Shown here: positions 32,201 to 48,085 of the stretch, one piece after another
Numbering within the stretch: the stretch's first letter is position 1
Layout of the letters: each line of letters starts with the position of its first letter
DNA from: Bombus terrestris
Lineage: Eukaryota; Arthropoda; Insecta; Hymenoptera; Apidae
Length of the DNA: 64,000 bases
Direction of reading: 5' to 3'
NCBI RefSeq assembly: GCF_910591885.1
Contig: NC_063271.1
Location: 20,103,334 to 20,167,333, forward strand
Notes under the pieces: model-generated
What the model saw: only the letters and a program-made list of their open reading frames with translations
What the model was told of the DNA's origin: nothing
The model's database searches: none
Program-made: the position numbers and the translations under genes

Positions 32201-35200
32201 ATCGTATAACGTTATATACTATTACTGTATAACGCATAACGTTATATAATATTACTATATAACGTATAACGTTATATACTATTACTATATAACGTATAAC
32301 GTTATATACTATTACTATATAACGTATAACGTTATATAATATTACTATATAACGTATAACGTTATATACTATTACTATATAACGTATAACGTTATATACT
32401 ATTACTATATAACGTATAACGTTATATACTATTACTATATAACGTATAACGATATATACTATTCCGTACTATCGTATAACGTTATATACTATTACTATAT
32501 AACGCATAACGTTATATAATATTACTATATAACGTATAACGTTATATACTATTACTATATAACGTATAACGTTATATACTATTACTATATAACGCATAAC
32601 GTTATATAATATTACTATATAACGTATAACGTTAGATACTATGACTATATAACGTATAACGTTATATACTATTACTATATAACGTATAACGTTATATACT
32701 ATTATTATATAACGTATAACGTTATATACTATTACTATATAACGTATATCGATATATACTATCACTATATAACTTATAACGATATATACTATTACATATT
32801 AACGTATAACGTTATATACTATTACTATATATCGTATAACGATATATACTATTCCGTACTATCGTATAACGTTATATACTATTACTGTATAACGCATAAC
32901 GTTATATAATATTACTATATAACGTATAACGTTATATACTATTACTATATAACGTATAACGTTATATACTATTACTATATAACGTATAACGTTATATAAT
33001 ATTACTATATAACGTATAACGTTATATACTATTACTATATAACGTATAACGTTATATACTATTACTATATAACGCATAACGTTATATACTATTACTATAT
33101 AACGCATAACGTTATATACTATTACGTAATAACGTATAACGTTATATAGTATTGCCATATCACGTATAACGTTGTATATTATTACGTACTAACGTATAAC
33201 GTTATATACTATTACTATATAACGTATAACGATATATACTATTACGTACTATCGTATAACGTTATATACTATTAGTATATAACGCATAACGTTATATATT
33301 ATTACTATATAACGTATAACGTTATATACTATTACTATATAACGTATAACGTTATGTATTATTACTATATAACGTATACCGTTATATACTATCACTACAT
33401 AACGTATAACGTTATATACTATTACTATATAACGTATAACGTTATATACTATTACTATATAACGTATAACGTTATATACTATTACTATATAACGTATAAC
33501 GATATATACTATTCCGTATTAACGTGTAACGTTATATACTATTACTATATAACGCATAACGTTATATACTATTACTATATAACGTATATCGTTATATACT
33601 ATTACTATATAACGCATAACGTTATATAATATTACTATATAACGTATAACGTTATATACTATTACTATATAATGTATAACGTTATATACTATTACTATAT
33701 AACGTATAACGTTATATACTATTACTATATAACGTATAACGTTATATACTATTACGTAATAACGTATAACGATATATACTATTCCGTACTATCGTATAAC
33801 GTTATATACTATTACCATAGAACGCATAACGTTATATACTATTACTATATAACGTATAACGTTATATACTATTACTATATAACGCATAACGTTATATAAT
33901 ATTACTATATAACGTATAACGTTGTATAATATTACTATATAACGTATAACGTTATATACTATTACTATATAACGTATAACGTTATATACTATTACTATAT
34001 AACGCATAACGTTATATAATATTACTATATAACGTATAACGTTATATACTATTACTATATCGTATAACGTTATATACTATTACTATATAACGTATAACGT
34101 TATATACTATTACTATATAACGTATAACGTTATTTACTATTACGTAATAACGTATAACGTTATATAGTATTGCCATATCACGTATAACGTTGTATATTAT
34201 TACGTACTAACGTATAACGTTATATACTATTACTATATAACGTATAACGTTGTATACTATTACGTACTAACGTATAACGTTATATACTATTACTATATAA
34301 CGTATAACGATATATACTATTACGTACTAGCGTATAACGTTATATACTATTAGTATATAACGCATAACGTTATATACTATTACTATATAACGTATAACGT
34401 TATATACTATTACTATATAACGTATAACGTTATGTATTATTACTATATAACGTATACCGTTATATACTATCACTACATAACGTATAACGTTATATACTAT
34501 TACTATATAACGTATAACGTTATATACTATTACTATATAACGTATAACGTTATATACTATTACTATATAACGTATAACGATATATACTATTCCGTATTAA
34601 CGTATAACGTTATATACTATTACTATATAACGCATAACGTTATATACTATTACTATATAACGTATATCGTTATATACTATTACTATATAACGCATAACGT
34701 TATATAATATTACTATATAACGTATAACGTTATATACTATTACTATATAATGTATAACGTTATATACTATTACTATATAACGTATAACGTTATATACTAT
34801 TACTATATAACGTATAACGTTATATACTATTACGTAATAACGTATAACGATATATACTATTCCGTACTATCGTATAACGTTATATACTATTACTATAGAA
34901 CGCATAACGTTATATACTATTACTATATAACGTATAACGTTATATACTATTACTATATAACGCATAACGTTATATAATATTACTATATAACGTATAACGT
35001 TATATAATATTACTATGTAACGTATAACGTTATATACTATTACTATATCGTATAACGTTATATACTATTACTATATAACGTATAACGTTATATACTATTA
35101 CTATATAACGTATAACGTTATATACTATTACTATATAACGTATAACGTTATTTACTATTACGTAATAACGTATAACGTTATATAGTATTGCCATATCACG

Positions 35201-36638
35201 TATAACGTTGTATATTATTACGTACTATCGTATAACGTTATATACTATTACTATATAACGTATAACGCTGTATACTATTACTATATAACGTATAACGTTA
35301 TATACTATTACTATATAACGTATAACGTTATATACTATTACTATATAACGTATAACGATATATACTATTCCGTACTATCGTATAACGTTATATACTATTA
35401 CTATATAACGCATAACGTTATATAATATTACTATATAACGTATAACGTTATATACTATTACTATATAACGTATAACGTTATATACTATTACTATATAACG
35501 CATAACGTTATATAATATTACTATATAACGTATAACGTTATATACTATTACTATATAACGTATAACGTTATTTACTATTACGTAATAACGTATAACGTTA
35601 TATAGTATTGCCATATCACGTATAACGTTGTATATTATTACGTACTATCGTATAACGTTATATACTATTACTATATAACGTATAACGCTGTATACTATTA
35701 CTATATAACGTATAACGTTATATACTATTACTATATAACGTATAACGTTATATACTATTACTATATAACGTATAACGATATATACTATTCCGTACTATCG
35801 TATAACGTTATATACTATTACTATATAACGCATAACGTTATATAATATTACTATATAACGTATAACGTTATATACTATTACTATATAACGTATAACGTTA
35901 TATACTATTACTATATAACGCATAACGTTATATAATATTACTATATAACGTATAACGTTATATACTATTACTATATAACGTATAACGTTATATACTATTA
36001 CTTTATAACGTATAACGTTATATACTATTATTATATAACGTATAACGTTATATACTATTACTATATAACGTATATCGCTATATACTATCACTATATAACT
36101 TATAACGATATATACTATTACATATTAACGTATAACGTTATATACTATTACTATATATCGTATAACGATATATACTATTCCGTACTATCGTATAACGTTA
36201 TATACTATTACTGTATAACGCATAACGTTATATAATATTACTATATAACGTATAACGTTATATACTATTACTATATAACGTATAACGTTATATACTATTA
36301 CTATATAACGTATAACGTTATATAATATTACTATATAACGTATAACGTTATATACTATTACTATATAACGTATAACGTTATATACTATTACTATATAACG
36401 TATAACGTTATATACTATTACTATATAACGTATAACGATATATACTATTCCGTACTATCGTATAACGTTATATACTATTACTATATAACGCATAACGTTA
36501 TATAATATTACTATATAACGTATAACGTTATATACTATTACTATATAACGTATAACGTTATATACTATTACTATATAACGCATAACGTTATATAATATTA
36601 CTATATAACGTATAACGTTATATACTATTACTATATAA

Positions 36639-36700
36639 CGTTATACGTTATATAGTAATAGTATATAACGTTATACGTTATATAGTAATATTATATAACG
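36639..36700 (-). repeat. Two-monomer inversion with loops at 36655 and 36685
   Basis: The reverse complement is two standard monomers with loops ATATTAC and CTATTAC. The 3986-bp sibling (32653-32714) is in normal orientation with loops CTATTAC (32669) and CTATTAT (32699). It is therefore private to the second copy. Confidence 0.9.
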
Positions 36701-37009
36701 TATAACGTTATATACTATTACTATATAACGTATATCGCTATATACTATCACTATATAACTTATAACGATATATACTATTACATATTAACGTATAACGTTA
36801 TATACTATTACTATATATCGTATAACGATATATACTATTCCGTACTATCGTATAACGTTATATACTATTACTGTATAACGCATAACGGTATATAATATTA
36901 CTATATAACGTATAACGTTATATACTATTACTATATAACGTATAACGTTATATACTATTACTATATAACGTATAACGTTATATAATATTACTATATAACG
37001 TATAACGTT

Positions 37010-37026
37010 ATATACTTATACTATAT
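37010..37026 (+). repeat. Scrambled loop CTTATAC
   Basis: TATACTTATACTATA replaces TATACTATTACTATA with no length change. It is neither the normal nor the inverted loop and may be a short local rearrangement or a consensus error. Not seen elsewhere. Confidence 0.75.
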
Positions 37027-37244
37027 AACGTATAACGTTATATACTATTACTATATAACGCATAACGTTATATACTATTACTATATAACGCATAACGTTA
37101 TAGAATATTACGTAATAACGTATAACGTTATATAGTATTGCCATATCACGTATAACGTTGTATACTATTACGTACTAACGTATAACGTTATATACTATTA
37201 CTATATAACGTATAACGATATATACTATTACGTACTATCGTATA

Positions 37245-37271
37245 ACGTTATATACTAATAGTATATAACGC
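37245..37271 (-). repeat. Inverted loop, CTAATAG at 37255-37261
   Basis: Siblings at 25335 and 33269 read CTATTAG. CTAATAG is its exact reverse complement, so only the 7-nt loop is flipped here. Confidence 0.9.
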
Positions 37272-38412
37272 ATAACGTTATATATTATTACTATATAACG
37301 TATAACGTTATATACTATTACTATATAACGTATAACGTTATGTATTATTACTATATAACGTATACCGTTATATACTATCACTACATAACGTATAACGTTA
37401 TATACTATTACTATATAACGTATAACGTTATATACTATTACTATATAACGTATAACGTTATATACTATTACTATATAACGTATAACGATATATACTATTC
37501 CGTATTAACGTGTAACGTTATATACTATTACTATATAACGCATAACGTTATATACTATTACTATATAACGTATATCGTTATATACTATTACTATATAACG
37601 CATAACGTTATATAATATTACTATATAACGTATAACGTTATATACTATTACTATATAATGTATAACGTTATATACTATTACTATATAACGTATAACGTTA
37701 TATACTATTACTATATAACGTATAACGTTATATACTATTACGTAATAACGTATAACGATATATACTATTCCGTACTATCGTATAACGTTATATACTATTA
37801 CCATAGAACGCATAACGTTATATACTATTACTATATAACGTATAACGTTATATACTATTACTATATAACGCATAACGTTATATAATATTACTATATAACG
37901 TATAACGTTGTATAATATTACTATATAACGTATAACGTTATATACTATTACTATATAACGTATAACGTTATATACTATTACTATATAACGCATAACGTTA
38001 TATAATATTACTATATAACGTATAACGTTATATACTATTACTATATCGTATAACGTTATATACTATTACTATATAACGTATAACGTTATATACTATTACT
38101 ATATAACGTATAACGTTATTTACTATTACGTAATAACGTATAACGTTATATAGTATTGCCATATCACGTATAACGTTGTATATTATTACGTACTAACGTA
38201 TAACGTTATATACTATTACTATATAACGTATAACGTTGTATACTATTACTATATAACGTATAACGTTATATACTATTACTATATAACGTATAACGTTATA
38301 TACTATTACTATATAACGTATAACGATATATACTATTCCGTACTATCGTATAACGTTATATACTATTACTATATAACGCATAACGTTATATAATATTACT
38401 ATATAACGTATA

Positions 38413-38439
38413 ACGTTATATAGTAATACTATATAACGT
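38413..38439. repeat. Hybrid loop, GTAATAC at 38423-38429
   Basis: The homologous position 19395 reads CTATTAC. GTAATAC has the inverted first part and normal last base, a partial flip or a flip plus one substitution. The same hybrid occurs independently at 49359. Confidence 0.85.
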
Positions 38440-38922
38440 ATAACGTTATATACTATTACTATATAACGCATAACGTTATATAATATTACTATATAACGTA
38501 TAACGTTATATACTATTACTATATAACGCATAACGTTATATAATATTACTATATAACGTATAACGTTATATACTATTACTATATAACGCATAACGTTATA
38601 TAATATTACTATATAACGTATAACGTTATATACTATTACTATATAACGTATAACGTTATATACTATTACTATATAACGTATAACGTTATATACTATTATT
38701 ATATAACGTATAACGTTATATACCATTACTATATAACGTATATCGCTATATACTATCACTATATAACTTATAACGATATATACTATTACGTATTAACGTA
38801 TAACGTTATATACTATTACTATATATCGTATAACGATATATACTATTCCGTACTATCGTATAACGTTATATACTATTACTATATAACGCATAACGTTATA
38901 TAATATTACTATATAACGTATA

Positions 38923-38949
38923 ACGTTATATAGTAATAGTATATAACGT
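38923..38949 (-). repeat. Inverted loop, GTAATAG at 38933-38939
   Basis: Homologue of the flipped loops at 19845 and 61122; intact arms. Confidence 0.9.
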
Positions 38950-39451
38950 ATAACGTTATATACTATTACTATATAACGTATAACGTTATATAATATTACT
39001 ATATAACGTATAACGTTATATACTATTACTATATAACGTATAACGTTATATACTATTACTATATAACGCATAACGTTATATAATATTACTATATAACGTA
39101 TAACGTTGTATACTATTACTATATCGTATAACGTTATATACTATTACTATATAACGTATAACGTTATATACTATTACTATATAACGTATAACGTTATTTA
39201 CTATTACGTAATAACGTATAACGTTATATAGTATTGCCATATCACGTATAACGTTGTATATTATTACGTACTAACGTATAACGTTATATACTATTACTAT
39301 ATAACGTATAACGATATATACTATTCCGTACTATCGTATAACGTTATATACTATTACTATATAACGCATAACGTTATATACTATTACTATATAACGTATA
39401 CCGTTATATACTATTACTATATAACGCATAACGTTATATAATATTACTATA

Positions 39452-39691
39452 TAACGTATAACGTTATATACTATTACTATATAACGTATAACGTTATATA
39501 CTATTACTATATAACGTATAACGTTATATACTATTACTATATAACGTATAACGTTATATACTATTACTATATAACGTATAACGTTATATACTATTACTAT
39601 ATAACGTATAACGTTATATACTATTACTATATAACGTATAACGTTATATACTATTACTATATAACGTATAACGTTATATACTATTACTATA
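39452..39691 (+). repeat. Run of eight canonical monomers (reference stretch)
   Basis: This is a clean run of eight unmodified 30-bp monomers, useful as the consensus. Each contains AACGTT once, the 12-bp palindrome TATAACGTTATA at monomer positions 6-17, and the 7-nt loop CTATTAC at 20-26 between 10-bp inverted arms. Beyond the 10-bp arms there are three mismatches, then further pairing, so a single strand can fold on itself repeatedly. Comparable clean runs are 28904-29143 (eight monomers) and 4583-4792 (seven). They probably record recent single-monomer expansion by slippage or unequal exchange. Confidence 0.95.
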
Positions 39692-39721
39692 TAACGTATA
39701 ACGATATATACTATACCGTAG

Positions 39722-42700
39722 TAACGTATAACGTTATATACTATTACTATATAACGCATAACGTTATATACTATTACTATATAACGTATATCGTTATATA
39801 CTATTACTATATAACGTATAACGATATATACTATTCCGTACTATCGTATAACGTTATATACTATTACTATACAACGCATAACGTTATATACTATTACTAT
39901 ATAACGTATACCGTTATATACTATTACTATATAACGTATAACGTTATATACTATTACTATATAACGTATAACGATATATACTATTCCGTATTAACGTATA
40001 ACGTTATATACTATTACTATATAACGCATAACGTTATATACTATTACTATATAACGTATATCGTTATATACTATTACTATATAACGCATAACGTTATATA
40101 ATATTACTATATAACGTATAACGTTATATACTATTACTATATAATGTATAACGTTATATACTATTACTATATAACGTATAACGTTATATACTATTACTAT
40201 ATAACGTATAACGTTATATACTATTACGTAATAACGTATAACGTTATATACTATTACTATATAACGTATAACGATATATACTATTCCGTACTATCGTATA
40301 ACGTTATATACTATTACTATACAACGCATAACGTTATATACTATTACTATATAACGTATAACGTTATATACTATTACTATATAACGCATAACGTTATATA
40401 ATATTACTATATAACGTATAACGTTATATACTATTTCTATATAACGTATAACGTTATATACAATTACTATATAACGTATAACGTTATATACTATTACTAT
40501 ATAACGTATAACGTTATATACTATTACGTAATAACGTATAACGTTATATAGTATTGCCATATCACGTATAACGTTATATACTATTATTATATAACGTATA
40601 ACGTTATATACTATTACTATATAACGTATATCGCTTTATACTATTACTATATAACTTATAACGATATATACTATTACGTATTAACGTATAACGTTATATA
40701 CTATTACTATATAACGTATAACGATATATACTATTCCGTACTATCGTATAACGTTATATACTATTACTATATAACGCATAACGTTATATAATATTACTAT
40801 ATAACGTATAACGTTATATACTATTACTATATAACGTATAACGTTATATACTATTACTATATAACGTATAACGTTATATACTATTACTATATAACGTATA
40901 ACGTTATATACTGTTACTATATAACGCATAACGTTATATAATATTACTATATAACGTATAACGTTATATACTATTACTATATCGTATAACGTTATATACT
41001 ATTACTATATAACGTATAACGTTATATACTATTACGTAATAACGTATAACGTTATATAGTATTGCCATATCACGTACAACGTTGTATATTATTACGTACT
41101 AACGTATAACGTTATATACTATTACTATATAACGTATAACGTTATATACTATTACTATATAACGTATAACGTTATATACTATTACGTAATAACGTATAAC
41201 GTTATATAGTATTACCATATAACGTATAACGTTATATACTATTACTATATAACGTATAACGTTATATACTATTACTATATAACCTATAACGTTATATACT
41301 ATTACGTAATAACGTATAACGTTATATACTATTACGTAATAACGTATAACGTTATATAGTATTGCCATATCACGTACAACGTTGTATATTATTACGTACT
41401 AACGTATAACGTTATATACTATTACTATATAACGTATATCGCTTTATACTATTACTATATAACTTATAACGATATATACTATTACGTATTAACGTATAAC
41501 GTTATATACTATTACTATATAACGTATAACGTTATATACTATTACTATATAACGTATAACGTTATGTATTATTACTATATAACGTATACCGTTATATACT
41601 ATCACTACATAACGTATAACGTTATATACTATTACTATATAACGTATAACGTTATATACTATTACTATATAACCTATAACGTTATATACTATTACGTAAT
41701 AACGTATAACGTTATATACTATTACGTAATAACGTATAACGTTATATAGTATTGCCATATCACGTACAACGTTGTATATTATTACGTACTAACGTATAAC
41801 GTTATATACTATTACTATATAACGTATAACGTTATATACTATTACTATATAACGTATAACGTTATATACTATTACGTAATAACGTATAACGTTATATAGT
41901 ATTACCATATAACGTATAACGATATATACTATTCCGTATTAACGTATAACGTTATATACTATTACTATATAACGCATAACGTTATATACTATTACTATAT
42001 AACGTATATCGTTATATACTATTACTATATAACGCATAACGTTATATAATATTACTATATAACGTATAACGTTATATACTATTACTATATAATGTATAAC
42101 GTTATATACTATTACTATATAACGTATAACGTTATATACTATTACTATATAACGTATAACGTTATATACTATTACTATATAACGTATAACGTTATATACT
42201 ATTACTATATCGTATAACGTTATATACTATTACTATATAACGTATACCGTTATATACTATTACTATATAACGCATAACGTTATATAATATTACTATATAA
42301 CGTATAACGTTATATACTATTACGTAATAACGTATAACGTTATATACTATTACGTAATAACGTATAACGTTATATAGTATTGCCATATCACGTACAACGT
42401 TGTATATTATTACGTACTAACGTATAACGTTATATACTATTACTATATAACGTATAACGATATATACTATTATGTACTATCGTATAACGTTATATACTAT
42501 TACTATATAACGCATAACGTTATATACTATTACTATATAACGTATAACGTTATATACTATTACTATATAACGCATAACGTTATATAATATTACTATATAA
42601 CGTATAACGTTATATACTATTACTATATAACGTATAACGTTATATACTATTACTATATAACGTATAACGTTATATACTATTACTATATAACTTATAACGT

Positions 42701-45563
42701 CATATACTATTACGTAATAACGTATAACGTTATATAGTATTGCCATATCACGTATAACGTTGTATACTATTACGTACTAACGTATAACGTTATATACTAT
42801 TACTATATAACGTATAACGATATATACTATTACGTACTATCGTATAACGTTATATACTATTAGTATATAACGCATAACGTTATATACTATTACTATATAA
42901 CGTATAACGTTATATACTATTACTATATAACGTATAACGTTATGTATTATTACTATATAACGTATACCGTTATATACTATCACTACATAACGTATAACGT
43001 TATATACTATTACTATATAACGTATAACGTTATATACTATTACTATATAACGTATAACGTTATATACTATTACTATATAACGTATAACGATATATACTAT
43101 TCCGTATTAACGTATAACGATATATACTATTCCGTATTAACGTATAACGTTATATACTATTACTATATAACGCATAACGTTATATACTATTACTATATAA
43201 CGTATATCGTTATATACTATTACTATATAACGCATAACGTTATATAATATTACTATATAACGTATAACGTTATATACTATTACTATATAATGTATAACGT
43301 TATATACTATTACTATATAACGTATAACGTTATATACTATTACTATATAACGTATAACGTTATATACTATTACGTAATAACGTATAACGATATATACTAT
43401 TCCGTACTATCGTATAACGTTATATACTATTACTATAGGACGCATAACGTTATATACTATTACTATATAACGTATAACGTTATATACTATTACTATATAA
43501 CGCATAACGTTATATAATATTACTATATAACGTATAACGTTATATAATATTACTATATAACGTATAACGTTATATACTATTACTATATAACGTATAACGT
43601 TATATACTATTACTATATAACGCATAACGTTATATAATATTACTATATAACGTATAACGTTATATACTATTACTATATCGTATAACGTTATATACTATTA
43701 CTATATAACGTATAACGTTATATACTATTACTATATAACGTATAACGTTATATACTATTACTATATAACGTATAACGTTATTTACTATTACGTAATAACG
43801 TATAACGTTATATAGTATTGCCATATCACGTATAACGTTGTATATTATTACGTACTATCGTATAACGTTATATACTATTACTATATAACGTATAACGCTG
43901 TATACTATTACTATATAACGTATAACGTTATATACTATTACTATATAACGTATAACGTTATATACTATTACTATATAACGTATAACGATATATACTATTC
44001 CGTACTATCGTATAACGTTATATACTATTACTATATAACGCATAACGTTATATAATATTACTATATAACGTATAACGTTATATACTATTACTATATAACG
44101 TATAACGTTATATACTATTACTATATAACGCATAACGTTATATAATATTACTATATAGCGTATAACGTTATATACTATTACTATATAACGTATAACGTTA
44201 TTTACTATTACGTAATAACGTATAACGTTATATAGTATTGCCATATCACGTATAACGTTGTATATTATTACGTACTATCGTATAACGTTATATACTATTA
44301 CTATATAACGTATAACGCTGTATACTATTACTATATAACGTATAACGTTATATACTATTACTATATAACGTATAACGTTATATACTATTACTATATAACG
44401 TATAACGATATATACTATTCCGTACTATCGTTATACGTTATATAGTAATAGTATATAACGCATAACGTTATATAATATTACTATATAACGTATAACGTTA
44501 TATACTATTACTATATAACGTATAACGTTATATACTATTACTATATAACGCATAACGTTATATAATATTACTATATAACGTATAACGTTATATACTATTA
44601 CTATATAACGTATAACGTTATATACTATTACTATATAACGTATAACGTTATATACTATTACTATATAACGTATAACGATATATACTATTCCGTATTAACG
44701 TATAACGTTATATACTATTACTATATAACGCATAACGTTATATACTATTACTATATAACGTATATCGTTATATACTATTACTATATAACGCATAACGTTA
44801 TATAATATTACTATATAACGTATAACGTTATATACTATTACTATATAACGTATAACGTTATATACTATTACTATATAACGTATAACGTTATATACTATTA
44901 CTATATAACGTATAACGTTATATACTATTACTATATAACGTATAACGTTATATACTATTACTATATCGTATAACGTTATATACTATTACTATATAACGTA
45001 TAACGTTATATACTATTACTATATAACGTATAACGTTATATACTATTACTATATAACGTATAACGTTATTTACTATTACGTAATAACGTATAACGTTATA
45101 TAGTATTGCCATATCACGTATAACGTTGTATATTATTACGTACTATCGTATAACGTTATATACTATTACTATATAACGTATAACGCTGTATACTATTACT
45201 ATATAACGTATAACGTTATATACTATTACTATATAACGTATAACGTTATATACTATTACTATATAACGTATAACGATATATACTATTCCGTACTATCGTA
45301 TAACGTTATATACTATTACTATATAACGCATAACGTTATATAATATTACTATATAACGTATAACGTTATATACTATTACTATATAACGTATAACGTTATA
45401 TACTATTACTATATAACGCATAACGTTATATAATATTACTATATAACGTATGACGTTATATACTATTACTATATAACGTATAACGTTATATACTATTACT
45501 ATATAACGTATAACGTTATATACTATTACTATATAACGTATAACGATATATACTATTCCGTAT
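39722..45563 (+). repeat. 5842-bp tandem duplication, copy 1
   Basis: A complete unit repeated head-to-tail at 45564-51405, with matching on to about 51497. All four 28-bp monomers correspond: 40982, 42210, 43678, 44966 = 46824, 48052, 49520, 50808. It joins a family-1 module (39722-41.9 kb) to family-2 sequence (42.2-45.5 kb), so the duplication post-dates that junction. It contains a doubled CGATATATAC/CCGTATT monomer (about 43081-43140), also present in copy 2. Only a few substitutions separate the copies by eye; orientation changes in loops are conspicuous among the differences. Confidence 0.93.
44429..44461 (-). repeat. Inverted loop at 44445-44451 with reversed CGTTATACG
   Basis: Both the CGTATAACG block (as CGTTATACG, 44429-44437) and the loop (GTAATAG) are reversed. 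The 5842-bp sibling at 50287 keeps the flipped loop but has CGTATAACG normal; the copy at 56699-56731 matches this one. Confidence 0.9.
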
Positions 45564-48052
45564 TAACGTATAACGTTATATACTATTACTATATAACGCA
45601 TAACGTTATATACTATTACTATATAACGTATATCGTTATATACTATTACTATATAACGTATAACGATATATACTATTCCGTACTATCGTATAACGTTATA
45701 TACTATTACTATACAACGCATAACGTTATATACTATTACTATATAACGTATACCGTTATATACTATTACTATATAACGTATAACGTTATATACTATTACT
45801 ATATAACGTATAACGATATATACTATTCCGTATTAACGTATAACGTTATATACTATTACTATATAACGCATAACGTTATATACTATTACTATATAACGTA
45901 TATCGTTATATACTATTACTATATAACGCATAACGTTATATAATATTACTATATAACGTATAACGTTATATACTATTACTATATAATGTATAACGTTATA
46001 TACTATTACTATATAACGTATAACGTTATATACTATTACTATATAACGTATAACGTTATATACTATTACGTAATAACGTATAACGTTATATACTATTACT
46101 ATATAACGTATAACGATATATACTATTCCGTACTATCGTATAACGTTATATACTATTACTATACAACGCATAACGTTATATACTATTACTATATAACGTA
46201 TAACGTTATATACTATTACTATATAACGCATAACGTTATATAATATTACTATATAACGTATAACGTTATATACTATTTCTATATAACGTATAACGTTATA
46301 TACAATTACTATATAACGTATAACGTTATATACTATTACTATATAACGTATAACGTTATATACTATTACGTAATAACGTATAACGTTATATAGTATTGCC
46401 ATATCACGTATAACGTTATATACTATTATTATATAACGTATAACGTTATATACTATTACTATATAACGTATATCGCTTTATACTATTACTATATAACTTA
46501 TAACGATATATACTATTACGTATTAACGTATAACGTTATATACTATTACTATATAACGTATAACGATATATACTATTCCGTACTATCGTATAACGTTATA
46601 TACTATTACTATATAACGCATAACGTTATATAATATTACTATATAACGTATAACGTTATATACTATTACTATATAACGTATAACGTTATATACTATTACT
46701 ATATAACGTATAACGTTATATACTATTACTATATAACGTATAACGTTATATACTGTTACTATATAACGCATAACGTTATATAATATTACTATATAACGTA
46801 TAACGTTATATACTATTACTATATCGTATAACGTTATATACTATTACTATATAACGTATAACGTTATATACTATTACGTAATAACGTATAACGTTATATA
46901 GTATTGCCATATCACGTACAACGTTGTATATTATTACGTACTAACGTATAACGTTATATACTATTACTATATAACGTATAACGTTATATACTATTACTAT
47001 ATAACGTATAACGTTATATACTATTACGTAATAACGTATAACGTTATATAGTATTACCATATAACGTATAACGTTATATACTATTACTATATAACGTATA
47101 ACGTTATATACTATTACTATATAACGTATAACGTTATATACTATTACGTAATAACGTATAACGTTATATACTATTACGTAATAACGTATAACGTTATATA
47201 GTATTGCCATATCACGTACAACGTTGTATATTATTACGTACTAACGTATAACGTTATATACTATTACTATATAACGTATATCGCTTTATACTATTACTAT
47301 ATAACTTATAACGATATATACTATTACGTATTAACGTATAACGTTATATACTATTACTATATAACGTATAACGTTATATACTATTACTATATAACGTATA
47401 ACGTTATGTATTATTACTATATAACGTATACCGTTATATACTATCACTACATAACGTATAACGTTATATACTATTACTATATAACGTATAACGTTATATA
47501 CTATTACTATATAACCTATAACGTTATATACTATTACGTAATAACGTATAACGTTATATACTATTACGTAATAACGTATAACGTTATATAGTATTGCCAT
47601 ATCACGTACAACGTTGTATATTATTACGTACTAACGTATAACGTTATATACTATTACTATATAACGTATAACGTTATATACTATTACTATATAACGTATA
47701 ACGTTATATACTATTACGTAATAACGTATAACGTTATATAGTATTACCATATAACGTATAACGATATATACTATTCCGTATTAACGTATAACGTTATATA
47801 CTATTACTATATAACGCATAACGTTATATACTATTACTATATAACGTATATCGTTATATACTATTACTATATAACGCATAACGTTATATAATATTACTAT
47901 ATAACGTATAACGTTATATACTATTACTATATAATGTATAACGTTATATACTATTACTATATAACGTATAACGTTATATACTATTACTATATAACGTATA
48001 ACGTTATATACTATTACTATATAACGTATAACGTTATATACTATTACTATAT

Positions 48053-48085
48053 CGTTATACGTTATATAGTAATAGTATATAACGT
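48053..48085 (-). repeat. Inverted monomer segment in the 28-bp monomer at 48052
   Basis: CGTTATACG and loop GTAATAG (48069-48075) replace CGTATAACG and CTATTAC seen in the 5842-bp sibling at 42210. A CGTTTACCG scar follows where the sibling has CGTATACCG. Length is unchanged. Confidence 0.9.

Larger units (their letters stand above)
30164..38249 (+). repeat. Family-2 higher-order unit C with 3986-bp internal duplication
   Basis: The first part repeats unit B (24.5-28.0 kb = 32.4-35.9 kb at offset 7940). Inside it, 31535-34263 is repeated at 35521-38249 with offset 3986 (133 monomers minus 4, two 28-bp monomers per unit; 34060 = 38046). Shared markers include ACTGTATAACGC (32225 = 36211), TTACATATTAACG (32131 = 36117), ATTAACGTGTAACG and ACCATAGAACGC. 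The second copy has acquired inversions at 36639-36700 and 37255-37261 and a scrambled loop near 37015. Confidence 0.88.
38250..39721 (+). repeat. Satellite segment homologous to the 19.3-20.6 kb region
   Basis: The 28-bp monomer at 39124, preceded by GTTGTATAC, corresponds to those at 20036, 28576, 54900 and 61313. The stretch from 38343 matches that from 19315 at offset 19028. It ends in the reference canonical run (39452-39691) and a CGATATATAC monomer ending TATACCGTAG at 39721. No gene is seen. Confidence 0.85.

Noticed and set aside
32630..32645. Private G substitutions (TTAGATACTATGAC) as a functional site
   Set aside because: Two isolated T-to-G changes in one monomer, with no recurrence in the sibling at 36616-36631; more likely point mutation or sequencing error.
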